Shown: positions 16,719 through 25,872, numbered from the stretch's first letter. The stretch is 64,000 nucleotides of DNA from Variovorax sp. PAMC28562 (GCF_014303735.1 NZ_CP060296.1:2863501-2927500); one strand, 5' to 3'. Made by a program: numbers and translations. The notes: generated by a model not told the origin, from the letters alone.

Positions 16719-17893
16719 ATCGCGGCACCCTGATCGCGCTGCTGATCGCTGTCAGCTCAGCCTCCGCCGGCGCGCAATCTTCGGTGTCTGAAAGGGTACC
16801 TGCAAAGACAGCAGACAAGACCTCTGCCGGCATCGTTTTAAATGTCGTCGGTTCCGTCGAACTCGTGCACGAAGGTCGTATCGACCGCGTCAATGGCGGC
16901 GAGCGGATGCTTCCCGGTGATGTGTTGTCGACCGGCGCCAGTGCCTTCGCCATGCTGCGTTTCGAAGACGGAAGTCGCGCGCTGGTGCCATCTGACAGTC
17001 GGGTGCAACTGCTGGTGTCGCAACGTCGACATATGCGACTCAAACTACTTGCGGGTCGCGTCGAGTCGCGGGTCACACCGGTTGTGCAGCGCGCCTACGA
17101 GATCGAGACGCGACGCGGTGTGCTTGGCGTACGCGGCACGCATTTCGTGGTTTGCGATGACGGCGACCGTATCACTCTGGATGTGATGCAAGGGGCTGTT
17201 TCTGCATTGACCACAGCACCCGCCGCGCAACCCGCGCTAGTGCTTGGCGGCTTTGGTGCAACGCTCACGGCAGAGTTGTCCGCGGAGACTCGGGCCTTGT
17301 TGTCCGCGCCGGTTTTCGAGGAGCGCGACGGCGTACTGGTCGCACGCGGCTCGCGTCGCGTGACTGCGCAACCGGTATTCAACGCTTCGGCATACCAGCT
17401 TCAAGTCGCTAGCGACGATGGCTTCGAGCATTTACTTTGGGAAGTGAAGGCGCTGGCCCCGACGTTCACATTGCCGCATCTGCCGGCTGGCTTCTATCAC
17501 CTGCGCATGGCAGCGCTCGATGTCGATGGCTTCGAGGGACTACCGGGGCAAACATTGGCTTTCGTGCCGCGTGACAGCACGTTGACCAGTCGCGTCGATG
17601 CCGCAGCCGATGGGCGGCAAGTCCTGGCGTGGGAGCCGCGGCAGGCCGACCGTCGCTATGTGGTCGAGCTGGCACGCGACCCACAATTCAACTCGCTCGT
17701 GACGCGTCGTGCGGGAGTGAATGGCAATGGCCTGGTGCTTCCGGACCTGCCGCCCCGTCATTACTGGTGGCGCGTGGCGGAAGAGCAGGGTGGAGTCGCG
17801 TCGGCATTGATCGACTGGACAATCAACGAAGTCGATATCGTTGCGCCGGCAAAACAACCGCATCGCTCACCTGCCGCAACGGGCAAACGCTAA
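16715..17893 (+). CDS. FecR-domain periplasmic protein
   Basis: 392 aa. A signal peptide (residues 1 to about 20, ending SAGAQS) is followed by a FecR domain (about 35-165) with the family pattern LPGDVLSTGASAFAMLRFEDGS and RGVLGVRGTHF. The C-terminal half (about 215-375) has two beta-sandwich-like repeats (FNASAYQLQVASDDGFEHLLWEV and RRYVVELARDPQF) resembling fibronectin III-like modules. FecR itself relays outer-membrane signals to a sigma factor, but stand-alone secreted FecR-domain proteins next to CHASE2 proteins are common in Comamonadaceae and their job is unknown. It is translationally coupled to the response regulator and overlaps the convergent flavoprotein gene by 4 bp. Confidence 0.87.
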   Translation: MNRGTLIALLIAVSSASAGAQSSVSERVPAKTADKTSAGIVLNVVGSVELVHEGRIDRVNGGERMLPGDVLSTGASAFAMLRFEDGSRALVPSDSRVQLLVSQRRHMRLKLLAGRVESRVTPVVQRAYEIETRRGVLGVRGTHFVVCDDGDRITLDVMQGAVSALTTAPAAQPALVLGGFGATLTAELSAETRALLSAPVFEERDGVLVARGSRRVTAQPVFNASAYQLQVASDDGFEHLLWEVKALAPTFTLPHLPAGFYHLRMAALDVDGFEGLPGQTLAFVPRDSTLTSRVDAAADGRQVLAWEPRQADRRYVVELARDPQFNSLVTRRAGVNGNGLVLPDLPPRHYWWRVAEEQGGVASALIDWTINEVDIVAPAKQPHRSPAATGKR

Positions 17894-19164
17894 AGCGCGT
17901 GGGCGCATGCATGGGCGCTGGCCCACGCCCACTGAAAGTTATAGCCGCCCAACCAACCAGTGACGTCGACCACTTCACCGATGAAGTAGAGGCCGGGCTG
18001 TTTCGACTCCATGGTTTGCGATGAAAGATCGCGTGTGTCGACGCCGCCTGCAGTGACCTCGGCCTTCTTGTATCCCTCGGTTCCGCTCGGCGTGATTTGC
18101 CAGCGTGCAATGCGCTCTGAAAGCTCTGCGATGGCCCGGTCAGGCGCCTCGTTGATCGGCCGTTGCAATGCGGCTTCCTGGCCTACCCACGCATCTGCCA
18201 GACGCGAGGGCACCAGCGATGCGAGTTCGTTCACCGTGCGGCGTTTGGAGCGCAACTTGGCATCGCCGAGTGCTACGGCGATATCGACGCCCGGCGCGAA
18301 GTCGAGCGTGAGTGGCGCGCCCGGCTTCCAGTAGCTCGAAATCTGCAGCACGGCGGGGCCCGAGAGCCCGCGGTGCGTGAAAAGCAGATCTTCGAGAAAC
18401 GCGACGCGTTCTTTCTTGGTGCCGGTTTCGATGCGCACCGGCAATGCCAACCCGGCAAGTTCGGCGTACGGTGCCCACGCTTCGCCGCCAAAGGTCAGGG
18501 GCACCAACGCAGGTCGCGGCGTGACGACGCGGAGGCCGAATTGTGTGGCGAGTCGATAGCCGAAGTCGCTGGCGCCGATTTGCGGGATCGACAGTCCACC
18601 GGTGGCAACGACCACGCTGGCCGCGTCGATGGGCCCGCGATCCGTCTCGATGCGGAAGCGGTTTGCGTCGATGCCCTCGCTACTTTCACTGCCGTCACTA
18701 CCGTCACTGCCCTGGCTGCTTTCGGCGACTTCTTGAACCTTGCAAGGCTGCCAACGCGTGACGCCACCCGCAGCGCATTCAGCCAACAGCATGTCGATGA
18801 TCTGCTGCGAGGAGCCGTCGCAAAACAACTGCCCTTTGTGCTTTTCGTGGAATGCAATGCCATGCCGCTGCACGAGATCGATGAACTGCTGCGGCGTGTA
18901 ACGTGAAAGTGCCGAGCGACAAAAGTTGGGGTTGTCGCCGATGAAGTGGCGCTGCGGTGCACGCACGTCGAGATCGCGGTTGGTGAAATTGGCCCTGCCA
19001 CCACCGGAGATGCGGATCTTTTCTGCCACGCGTTCGCTGTGGTCCAGCAGCAAGACTTTGAGCCCGCGTTGCCCTGCGATGCCGGCACAGAAAAGACCGG
19101 CTGCGCCGGCGCCGATGACGACGACGTCGAAGCGCGCGGCGCTCGGCGAACTCGATGCGCTCAA
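17890..19164 (-). CDS. HI0933/BaiN-family NAD(P)/FAD-dependent oxidoreductase
   Basis: 424 aa from a TTG start that overlaps the upstream stop (TTGA); the longer ORF upstream only antisense-covers or overlaps the lipoprotein gene. N-terminal Rossmann FAD motif VVVIGAGAAGLFCAG; HI0933-type SGGGRANFTN; a second FAD contact VVATGGLSIPQIG; and the C-terminal family block AEVTAGGVDTRDL ... GLYFIGEVVDVTGWLGGYN(F/L)QWA. The family includes bile-acid reductase BaiN, but most members have no assigned substrate. A Ser/Asp/Gly-rich insertion near residue 155 (SSQGSDGSDGSESS) is coded by a 9-bp tandem repeat. It is the third gene of a coupled trio with the lipoprotein and hydroxylase genes. Confidence 0.88.
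   Translation of the reverse strand: MSASSSPSAARFDVVVIGAGAAGLFCAGIAGQRGLKVLLLDHSERVAEKIRISGGGRANFTNRDLDVRAPQRHFIGDNPNFCRSALSRYTPQQFIDLVQRHGIAFHEKHKGQLFCDGSSQQIIDMLLAECAAGGVTRWQPCKVQEVAESSQGSDGSDGSESSEGIDANRFRIETDRGPIDAASVVVATGGLSIPQIGASDFGYRLATQFGLRVVTPRPALVPLTFGGEAWAPYAELAGLALPVRIETGTKKERVAFLEDLLFTHRGLSGPAVLQISSYWKPGAPLTLDFAPGVDIAVALGDAKLRSKRRTVNELASLVPSRLADAWVGQEAALQRPINEAPDRAIAELSERIARWQITPSGTEGYKKAEVTAGGVDTRDLSSQTMESKQPGLYFIGEVVDVTGWLGGYNFQWAWASAHACAHAL
18687..18713. repeat. 9-bp tandem repeat inside the BaiN-family gene
   Basis: Three tandem copies of a CACTGCCGT-like unit with single-base differences; flanking bases extend the same pattern more loosely. In the minus-strand gene it codes the GSDGSDGS insertion. 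Repeat number changes would stay in frame. Confidence 0.6.
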
Positions 19165-19949
19165 CGGGTCGTCGCCCCATCGGCGGTGATCGTCGGCGGC
19201 GGGTTGTATTTGAGGTGACCGATGTACCGCAACGGCTTGCTCGACGCCACCGAGGGCACGTCGCCTTCGCGCATATGCAGCAAGTCGGCCGGGCTGACCC
19301 AACGCGGGTCTGTCGTCGTGATCGGCAGGCCAGCCTGGTTGTAGGCCTCCAGCACGAACTGCGAGCAGAAGAACTGGTCGTTGCGACTGGCGCCGAGTTG
19401 CACCGTCGCGAAACCGCTGACGCAGAAGAGGCGCACGGCACCCGGAATCAACGGTAGCTCGCACACCCGGCGGTTCAGCACGAAAGGCGCGTCGAGCATC
19501 ACGCCGACCGTGTTGTAGCGCGTGCCGACCTGCGAATGCGACCAGGCGCGCAGCTTGTCGACGTGCGCACCGGTGACGCCTGGCAGGCGAAAGGCGACGA
19601 CCATCTGCTCGTCGTCGACCAGCGCGTCGAGGCCGCGCTCTCGTACGCCCGTGCCGACAGCTTCGGCCACGACGCCGTCACCGAGATACAGCACCGCATG
19701 ACTCACCGGCGAAAAGGTGCCGAGCCGGATGCCGAACGAATTGACCGTGGCGACCGAGGTCAGGAGGATGTCGCCGGGTTGCAGCGCATCCGCCTTGATC
19801 AGCTCGCCTCCGTTGCCTGGCGCGATGGCCGAGTTCTGCATGCGCACGCGCAGGCCGGCTTCTTTGGTGGGCAGGTCGATCTGCGACGCGCAGGCGGAAA
19901 GGAGAAGAGCGGCTGCACCGACCGCAATCCATCGAGCGGCGCCCATCAT
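19161..19949 (-). CDS. YiiX/NlpC-P60-like cysteine hydrolase lipoprotein
   Basis: 262 aa from an ATG overlapping the upstream stop (ATGA). The N-terminus has a lipoprotein signal with lipobox LSAC (Cys20), so the mature protein should be membrane anchored in the periplasm. The body resembles the permuted NlpC/P60 (YiiX/YebB, YycO-like) papain fold: a GDILLTS strand, a conserved His in PVSHAVLYLGDG (about residue 83) and the Cys in FFCSQFVLEAY (about residue 203); in permuted members these form the catalytic pair. The substrate is unknown; family members act on cell wall peptides, lipids or amide bonds. It is between, and translationally coupled to, a fatty-acid-hydroxylase-family gene and a flavoprotein. 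Confidence 0.82.
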   Translation of the reverse strand: MMGAARWIAVGAAALLLSACASQIDLPTKEAGLRVRMQNSAIAPGNGGELIKADALQPGDILLTSVATVNSFGIRLGTFSPVSHAVLYLGDGVVAEAVGTGVRERGLDALVDDEQMVVAFRLPGVTGAHVDKLRAWSHSQVGTRYNTVGVMLDAPFVLNRRVCELPLIPGAVRLFCVSGFATVQLGASRNDQFFCSQFVLEAYNQAGLPITTTDPRWVSPADLLHMREGDVPSVASSKPLRYIGHLKYNPPPTITADGATTR

Positions 19950-21073
19950 CCCTTCCACACGAACGGGAACTTCAGCTGCTTGAAGAAGCCGTTCGGCACG
20001 TAGTCGCCCACCACGCCATATTGCTCCGGCCACAGCTTGGTGCTCTTCACGGCGGTGCCGAAGAAGTAGTCGAGAAACGCATAGTGCGCCGCGTAGTTCT
20101 TGTCGATGGCCTCATCGTCCTGGGCGTGATGCCAGTGATGAAAATTGGGCGTGACGATGAGGTAGCGCAGTGGCCCCAGGCGCACGCTCACGTTGCAATG
20201 GTTGAACACCGCCTGGAAGCCGACGATGACAATGTATGCGTCGATCACTTCTTTCGAGAAGCCCAGCACGTAGATCGGTGCCAGCACCAGCGTGCGTGTG
20301 ATCAACAACTCGAGGATGTGCTGCCGCGAGCCCGCCATCCAGTCCATGCTCTTCACGCTGTGATGCACCGCGTGCAGACGCCATAGCAGCGGCACCTCGT
20401 GATAGCTGCGGTGCGTCCAGTACTGGACCAGGTCGGCCACCAGCACGATCAGCAGCACGCCAGCCCAGAAGGGCAGGTTGGCGATCCAGCCGCGAAGGCC
20501 GTCGTTGGCAGCCCAGCCGAACAGCTTGTGCACCAGCAGGTTGGTTGCGAGCAGCACGAAGCCAACGATCATATGGTTCACCACGAAGTGGTGAAAGTCG
20601 GTCTGCCACTCTTCACGAAAGATCGGCTGGTCCTTGCGATGTGCGAATAACTTCTCGATGAAGATGAAGATCAAGGAGGAGCCGAGCAAATCGAGGATGA
20701 ACCAGTCGAGCCCGATGTAGGGCGTGTGATCCGGAAAGTTGCTGTCGACCGGCACCTTGTTGCCGCCCAGCAGTGCGGCCGCGACGATCAACAAGAAGGC
20801 GCCCGACGACAGCCAGCGCGAGCGATTGAAGATGATGTTCACCAGCGCCATCCCACCTGAGATGACCATCGCCGCCAGCAGGATAAAGCGCATCACGTCG
20901 ACGTTGTAGCTTTTGCGAAGCTCGGGCGTCGTGAGGTACTGCGGGAAGTGAAAAGCCAGCACGCCCAAAAAGCAAAGGATGCCCAGGCTCAGTGCAACGG
21001 TGCCTGTGACAAGGCCCCTGCCACGCTGCAGTTGCCCGTGACTTGCGGTGAATTCGTTCAGTTTTTCGAGCAT
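19946..21073 (-). CDS. Sterol desaturase/fatty acid hydroxylase-family membrane protein
   Basis: 375 aa with about seven hydrophobic segments. The C-terminal half holds the di-iron histidine signature of the family: HRSYH, HAVHH and HHWHH, plus an isolated His-Asn-His triplet (FNHCNV region). Enzymes of this family hydroxylate or desaturate lipids at the membrane using O2 and an electron donor; the substrate cannot be told from sequence. The N-terminal 140 residues form extra membrane helices before the catalytic part. First gene of a coupled trio; its own promoter should lie in the 100-bp gap after cobA, where nothing clear is visible. Confidence 0.87.
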   Translation of the reverse strand: MLEKLNEFTASHGQLQRGRGLVTGTVALSLGILCFLGVLAFHFPQYLTTPELRKSYNVDVMRFILLAAMVISGGMALVNIIFNRSRWLSSGAFLLIVAAALLGGNKVPVDSNFPDHTPYIGLDWFILDLLGSSLIFIFIEKLFAHRKDQPIFREEWQTDFHHFVVNHMIVGFVLLATNLLVHKLFGWAANDGLRGWIANLPFWAGVLLIVLVADLVQYWTHRSYHEVPLLWRLHAVHHSVKSMDWMAGSRQHILELLITRTLVLAPIYVLGFSKEVIDAYIVIVGFQAVFNHCNVSVRLGPLRYLIVTPNFHHWHHAQDDEAIDKNYAAHYAFLDYFFGTAVKSTKLWPEQYGVVGDYVPNGFFKQLKFPFVWKG

Positions 21074-21173
21074 CCCGACCCTCTTGGCATTGTTGTATGA
21101 GTAGCCAGGATTTTAGTTGGCCGACTTCTGTATCGACGCCGGACCGACCGTGCGAACAGCCTAGTTCAGGCGG

Positions 21174-21977
21174 TCAGGTGCCGAATTTGTCGCGCTCCGG
21201 CAGAGCGACTGTCGCCGCTGCGATGCCTTGCAATACATTGCCGACGACGATAACCGACGGACTCGCGAGCCCGGCCTCGGCGATGCCTGCGTGCAGCCCG
21301 CTCAACGTCGTCACGATGTGCCGTTGCTGGGGCAGGCTGGCGTGCTGCACGACCGCAACGGGCGTCTCACCCGGCAGGCCTTCGAGCAATTGCCGTTGGA
21401 TGTGCGCAGCGCCCGCCACGCCCATGTAGATCACCAGCGTGAGGCGCGCGTTGTGCGCCATCGCAGCCAGCGCCCGCCAGTCGGTCGGGTCGTCCGCAGC
21501 ACCGGCGCCGGTCTTGGCATGGCCGGTGACGAACACCACGCCTTGCGCGTGATCGCGATGGGTCAGCGGCACGCCCAACGACGTCGCCGCTGCGAGGCCG
21601 GCGGTGATGCCGTTGACCACCGTGCATTCGATGCCTGCTTCGCGCAGGTGTTCGACTTCTTCACCGCCGCGGCCGAAGATGAACGGGTCGCCACCCTTCA
21701 GGCGCACGACGGCTTCGCCTTCGCACACCGCTGTGATCATGAGCTTTTCGATGAAAGCTTGGGGCGTGCTCTTGCAACCGCCGCGTTTGCCGACGTGGAC
21801 GATGCGGGCACCGGGCCGCGCATAACTCAGGATCGCGTCGTTGACGAGGTCATCGACGAACAACACCGTCGCCGCGTGGATCGCCTTGACGGCTTTCAGC
21901 GTGAGCAAATCGGGATCGCCCGGGCCGGCGCCGACCAGGGTGCAGCTGCCTCGATGCGAATGGGAAAGTGAGTTCAT
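21174..21977 (-). CDS. cobA: Uroporphyrinogen-III C-methyltransferase
   Basis: 267 aa, single-domain SUMT. It methylates uroporphyrinogen III at C2 and C7 with SAM to give precorrin-2, the precursor of siroheme. Visible motifs: LVGAGPGDPDLLTLKA (SAM loop), YARPGA, VVRLKGGDPFIFGRGGEE and GITAGLAAATSLGVPLTHR. Being the last gene of the nitrate assimilation operon fits its job here: NirB needs siroheme. The start overlaps the YbiB stop (ATGA). Confidence 0.93.
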   Translation of the reverse strand: MNSLSHSHRGSCTLVGAGPGDPDLLTLKAVKAIHAATVLFVDDLVNDAILSYARPGARIVHVGKRGGCKSTPQAFIEKLMITAVCEGEAVVRLKGGDPFIFGRGGEEVEHLREAGIECTVVNGITAGLAAATSLGVPLTHRDHAQGVVFVTGHAKTGAGAADDPTDWRALAAMAHNARLTLVIYMGVAGAAHIQRQLLEGLPGETPVAVVQHASLPQQRHIVTTLSGLHAGIAEAGLASPSVIVVGNVLQGIAAATVALPERDKFGT

Positions 21978-22891
21978 GGGCTGTCCGCCAGTTGTTGGGC
22001 CAGTTGCTTGATGTGTTCGACTTGCCGGGCGATTGCCATGGGCAAAGGCAGCGTGCCTGCCAACACACGCCGCGTGTAGTCCGCCGTGGTGTCGATGTCG
22101 ATCTCCCTAGGCAGACCTTCCACCTCGCTCAGCGTGCCGGCCTGTTGCTCCTGCATTGCGATGCGCTGGCCCCTGATGAAGCCGTCGACCTGCGCAGTGC
22201 GGCGCGGATCGGCCACGCTTTCGCCTTCGAGTCCGCGCGAGAGCAGGGCGCTCGTGCCGGTCAGCTCGAAGGTCGCGGCCATCGACTGCGCATATTCCGG
22301 ATGGGTGTAGCTGGCGATCACGATGCACGAGCCCGCTGTCGGCTGCATCAGCTTGACGACGCTGTGTGCCGGGTTGCGCAACCCGACGACGCGACGCACG
22401 TCGAGCAGTCGTTTGAGGCCGGTGCTCAGGAGCTCGGTCGGTGCGAATGCAATCTCTCCCACGGCGATCTTTCGTACGACCGTGATCGGATTCGTGCCCA
22501 GCGCCGCAAGCACGTTCGATGTGAGCACGCGTGTCGATTCGGTGGACGCACCATGCAGCAGCACCGGCAAACCTTCGCGCGCCAGCAGCAGCGCGAGCAG
22601 CGGCGTCAGCACCGGCAACTTGCGCGCGCCGTTGTAGCTGGGCAGCACGATGAGCGGCAGGTCGCTCGCGGGGAAAAGATCGAGCCGTGCATGCGTGGCA
22701 TCGAGAAAGCCGGCCATCTCTTCCGGCGTTTCGCCTTTGATGCGCATCGCGAGGCAGAAGGCGCCGACTTCGAGGTCGGTCACGGTGCCGTCCAGCACCT
22801 GTCCGAACAGGTCTGTCGCCTGCTCGCGCGTGAGTGGCTTGGCGCCTCGCGCGCCGCGGCCGATTTCCTTGATGTAGTGGCTGATTCCCAT
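21974..22891 (-). CDS. ybiB: DNA-binding protein YbiB (TrpD2-like)
   Basis: 305 aa, similar in fold to anthranilate phosphoribosyltransferase (glycosyltransferase family 3): N-terminal helical bundle (GARGAKPLTREQATDLFGQVLDG), then the nucleoside-phosphorylase-like domain. YbiB of E. coli binds nucleic acid rather than phosphoribosyl pyrophosphate, and the PRPP loop of true TrpD is not evident here. Start chosen at MGISHYIKEIGRG; another in-frame ATG lies 4 codons upstream (22903) and is possible. It sits between nasA and cobA, with overlap to cobA, so it belongs to the nitrate operon, but no established role in nitrate assimilation is known to me. Confidence 0.85.
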   Translation of the reverse strand: MGISHYIKEIGRGARGAKPLTREQATDLFGQVLDGTVTDLEVGAFCLAMRIKGETPEEMAGFLDATHARLDLFPASDLPLIVLPSYNGARKLPVLTPLLALLLAREGLPVLLHGASTESTRVLTSNVLAALGTNPITVVRKIAVGEIAFAPTELLSTGLKRLLDVRRVVGLRNPAHSVVKLMQPTAGSCIVIASYTHPEYAQSMAATFELTGTSALLSRGLEGESVADPRRTAQVDGFIRGQRIAMQEQQAGTLSEVEGLPREIDIDTTADYTRRVLAGTLPLPMAIARQVEHIKQLAQQLADSP

Positions 22892-22974
22892 GGGTACGCC
22901 CATTGTCCCGCAAGGCTTATGCCGAAACTCGAAGGGGCTTATGCGGTTATTGAGGGACTGAGCGATGGACAGGC

Positions 22975-25833
22975 TCACGGCACGGCTTCTGCAGTGTCGG
23001 GCGTGGTGGCACGCACCATGCGCTTCAGCTCGGGCAGGCATGAGCCGCAGTTGGTGCCGCATTGCAGCGCCCCCTGCAGCGACGCCAGTCGTTCGGCATC
23101 GGTGCCCACGCAATGCCGCAGCCTGTCGCCGATGGCAGTTTCGGTCACGCCGAAGCAGCTGCAGACGACCTTGCCACGCGACGCCACTTCGACCGGCGGG
23201 GTCGAGCCCGGCCGCAGCAACTGGCGACCGAAGGCTTGCGCCGGCAACTGGTCTTGCAGCAATGTCTTGATCCATGCCTCGGCCCGGGTGTCGCCGCCTA
23301 GCAAGAAACCTTCGAGCCTGGCCTCTTCATTGTTGGTGCCGGTGCGTACCAGACGCACGGTGCGGCGCTGCCCATGGCGGGCGTCGGCGTAGCGCAAGGT
23401 GTCGGGGCTCGGCAATGCGAGCAGGTCTTCGATTTGCTCAAGGACCGCATCGGGCGCGGCCTCGAGGTCGGCCGCGCGGAACAGGACCCCGGTGCGCTCG
23501 GCCGTACCCGACGTCAACGCACCGCCGGCACCGAACGGCACGCAGCTCGCAAAGGCAAAGCTCGCCATGAGGTCGCGCAGCGCACGTTCGGTCTCTAGCG
23601 CGCGATCGTCGGGCAGCCAGGCGATCGCGAGCAGTGTCCACGGCAGCTCGGCCTTGGCGATGCGGATGGCCGCGTGCTTGAGTTCAGGCTGCTTCGAGTC
23701 GGGGCAATAGGCCGCGCTGGTCAGCGCGTTGATGCCGGCCAATCGCTCACCGGTTGGCGATCGACCGCTAAGGTATTCCTGGCCCCAATGCATCGCCACG
23801 AACGACTGGCTCAGGCCGACCTCGGCGCTGGCTTGTGCCGGCAACACGAGCGCGCCGCGCCTCGAAGTGAGCTGCACCAGATCACCGTCCTTCAGCTGAC
23901 GCCGCGCCATGTCTTGCGCGTTCATCTGCACCACGGGTTCCGGCACGTGGCCGAAAAGTCGGCCGAGCGTGCCGGTGCGGCTCATGCCATGCCATTGATC
24001 GCGCAGCCGCCCGGTGTTCAGCGAGAACGGAAAGCGCGCCTCGCGTTGTTCGGCTACCGGCTTGTAAGGCGTGTCGACGAAGCGCGCCTTGCCGTCGGGC
24101 GTCGGATAGATGCCGTCTTCGTACAGCCGCACGCGACCGACCGATCGGCCTTCAGGCAACGGCCATTGCTGCGGCCCTAGCGCATCGAGCATCTTCCAGT
24201 CGAGGCCGGTGATGTCGAGGTCGCGACCGCGCGTCGATTCGCGATGCTCGTTCCAGATCGCTTCGGCGCCGGCATCGTCGCCTGCCAGCGAGTGCTGCAG
24301 CGGGTAGGGGAACAGCGTGGTGGTGGAGCGGCTGGGCAGCCGCACTTCGAGCCGTTGCGCGAAGTCGACCACCGCCGACCAATCGTGACGCGCTTCGCCG
24401 GGCGCCGGCACTGCGACGCGCACGCGAGAGATGCGGCGCTCGCTGTTGGTCACCGTGCCGGTCTTCTCGCCCCAGGTGGTCGCAGGCAACAGCAGGTCGG
24501 CATGAGCGCAGGTGGCGGTGGTCGCAAAGGCTTCCTGCACGACCACGAACTCGGCACGTTCGAGCGCCCGCCGGACAGTTGTCTGGTCGGGCATCGACTG
24601 GGCCGGGTTGGTACACGAGATCCACAGCGCCTTGATCTCGCCATCGGCTGCGGCCTCGAACATTTCAATGGCGGTCTTGCCGGGCTTGGCGGGCACTTCG
24701 TTGCCCTCGCTCAGGCCCCACAGCGCAGTGACTTCAGCCCGGTGTGCTGCGTTAGCAAGATCGCGGTGCCCGCTCAGCAGATTGGCCATGCCGCCGACTT
24801 CGCGCCCGCCCATTGCATTGGGTTGTCCGGTCAACGAGAACGGCCCGGCACCGGGCCGGCCGATCTGCGCAGAAGCCAGGTGCAGGTTGATGAGCGTCGC
24901 GTTCTTCGCGGTGCCGGAAGACGATTGATTCAGCCCCTGGCAGTACAGGCTGAGGGTCGCGGTCGAGGTCGCGAAGAGCCGCGTCGCTTCGAGCAAAGCG
25001 GTCTTGTCGATGCCGCAAATTTGCGCCACCTTGTCGGGCGTGCAGTCGCGCGCAGTGGCCTTGAGCGCGTCGAAGCCGTTGGTGTGCGCAGCGATGTAGT
25101 CGGGCTTTGTCCAGCCCTCCCACAACATCAGGTGCAGCATGCCGTGGAACAACATGACGTCGGTGCCCGGCTGGATCGCCAGGTGCAGATCGGCGATCTC
25201 GCAGGTGTCGGTACGGCGCGGATCGACCACGACGATCTTCATCGCCGGGTTGGCGCGCTTGGCATCCTCGATGCGACGGAACAGGATGGGGTGCGCCCAT
25301 GCCGTGTTGCTGCCGACGATGAACAAGCATTGCGCTTCGTTGAAGTCCTCGTAGCAGGCTGGTGGCGCATCGGAGCCGAGCGTCTGTTTGTACCCGGCCA
25401 CCGCGCTGCTCATGCACAGGCGCGAGTTGGTGTCGATGTTGTTGGTGCCGATCAGGCCCTTGGCCAGCTTGTTGAAGACGTAGTAGTCCTCGGTCAGCAA
25501 CTGGCCCGAGACATAGAAGCCCACCGCATCGGAACCATGGTCGCGAATGACCTGGGCGAACTTGTCGGCTGCGGTGTCGAGCGCCGCCTCCCAGGGGATC
25601 GGCGTCGCAGCTTGCCCGCGCACGAGGCGTTGCATCGGCTGCAACAGCCGGGTCTGGCGCGTCACTTCCGCTGTCGCAGTAAGGTGCAATGTCGAGCCCT
25701 TGGTGCACAGCCGGCCGAAGTTGGCGGGGTGGTCCGGATCGCCACGCACACCCGTGATCTGCGCGCCATCGGTCTCGATGATCACGCCGCAGCCGACGCC
25801 GCAGTAGGGGCAGGTGGACCTTGTTTCTTTCAT
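22975..25833 (-). CDS. nasA: Assimilatory nitrate reductase catalytic subunit
   Basis: 952 aa. It reduces nitrate to nitrite in the cytoplasm. The N-terminal 4Fe-4S site is CPYCGVGCGV with a fourth Cys in RLCTKG; molybdopterin oxidoreductase domains follow, with NTNSRLCMSSAV and the C-terminal molydopterin dinucleotide-binding domain (about 600-720, NTGRLRDQWHGMSRTG). The last 70 residues are a BFD-like [2Fe-2S] domain (CSCFGVTE ... CGTNCGSC), an electron-entry module found in many NasA/NasC enzymes. Start chosen at the ATG just before KETRSTCPYCG; an in-frame ATG 13 codons earlier abuts the nirD stop and is an alternative. Confidence 0.94.
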   Translation of the reverse strand: MKETRSTCPYCGVGCGVIIETDGAQITGVRGDPDHPANFGRLCTKGSTLHLTATAEVTRQTRLLQPMQRLVRGQAATPIPWEAALDTAADKFAQVIRDHGSDAVGFYVSGQLLTEDYYVFNKLAKGLIGTNNIDTNSRLCMSSAVAGYKQTLGSDAPPACYEDFNEAQCLFIVGSNTAWAHPILFRRIEDAKRANPAMKIVVVDPRRTDTCEIADLHLAIQPGTDVMLFHGMLHLMLWEGWTKPDYIAAHTNGFDALKATARDCTPDKVAQICGIDKTALLEATRLFATSTATLSLYCQGLNQSSSGTAKNATLINLHLASAQIGRPGAGPFSLTGQPNAMGGREVGGMANLLSGHRDLANAAHRAEVTALWGLSEGNEVPAKPGKTAIEMFEAAADGEIKALWISCTNPAQSMPDQTTVRRALERAEFVVVQEAFATTATCAHADLLLPATTWGEKTGTVTNSERRISRVRVAVPAPGEARHDWSAVVDFAQRLEVRLPSRSTTTLFPYPLQHSLAGDDAGAEAIWNEHRESTRGRDLDITGLDWKMLDALGPQQWPLPEGRSVGRVRLYEDGIYPTPDGKARFVDTPYKPVAEQREARFPFSLNTGRLRDQWHGMSRTGTLGRLFGHVPEPVVQMNAQDMARRQLKDGDLVQLTSRRGALVLPAQASAEVGLSQSFVAMHWGQEYLSGRSPTGERLAGINALTSAAYCPDSKQPELKHAAIRIAKAELPWTLLAIAWLPDDRALETERALRDLMASFAFASCVPFGAGGALTSGTAERTGVLFRAADLEAAPDAVLEQIEDLLALPSPDTLRYADARHGQRRTVRLVRTGTNNEEARLEGFLLGGDTRAEAWIKTLLQDQLPAQAFGRQLLRPGSTPPVEVASRGKVVCSCFGVTETAIGDRLRHCVGTDAERLASLQGALQCGTNCGSCLPELKRMVRATTPDTAEAVP

Positions 25834-25872
25834 TCCTGGCTCTTGCCGCCTCTTTGCGTATCGAGGCAACAT

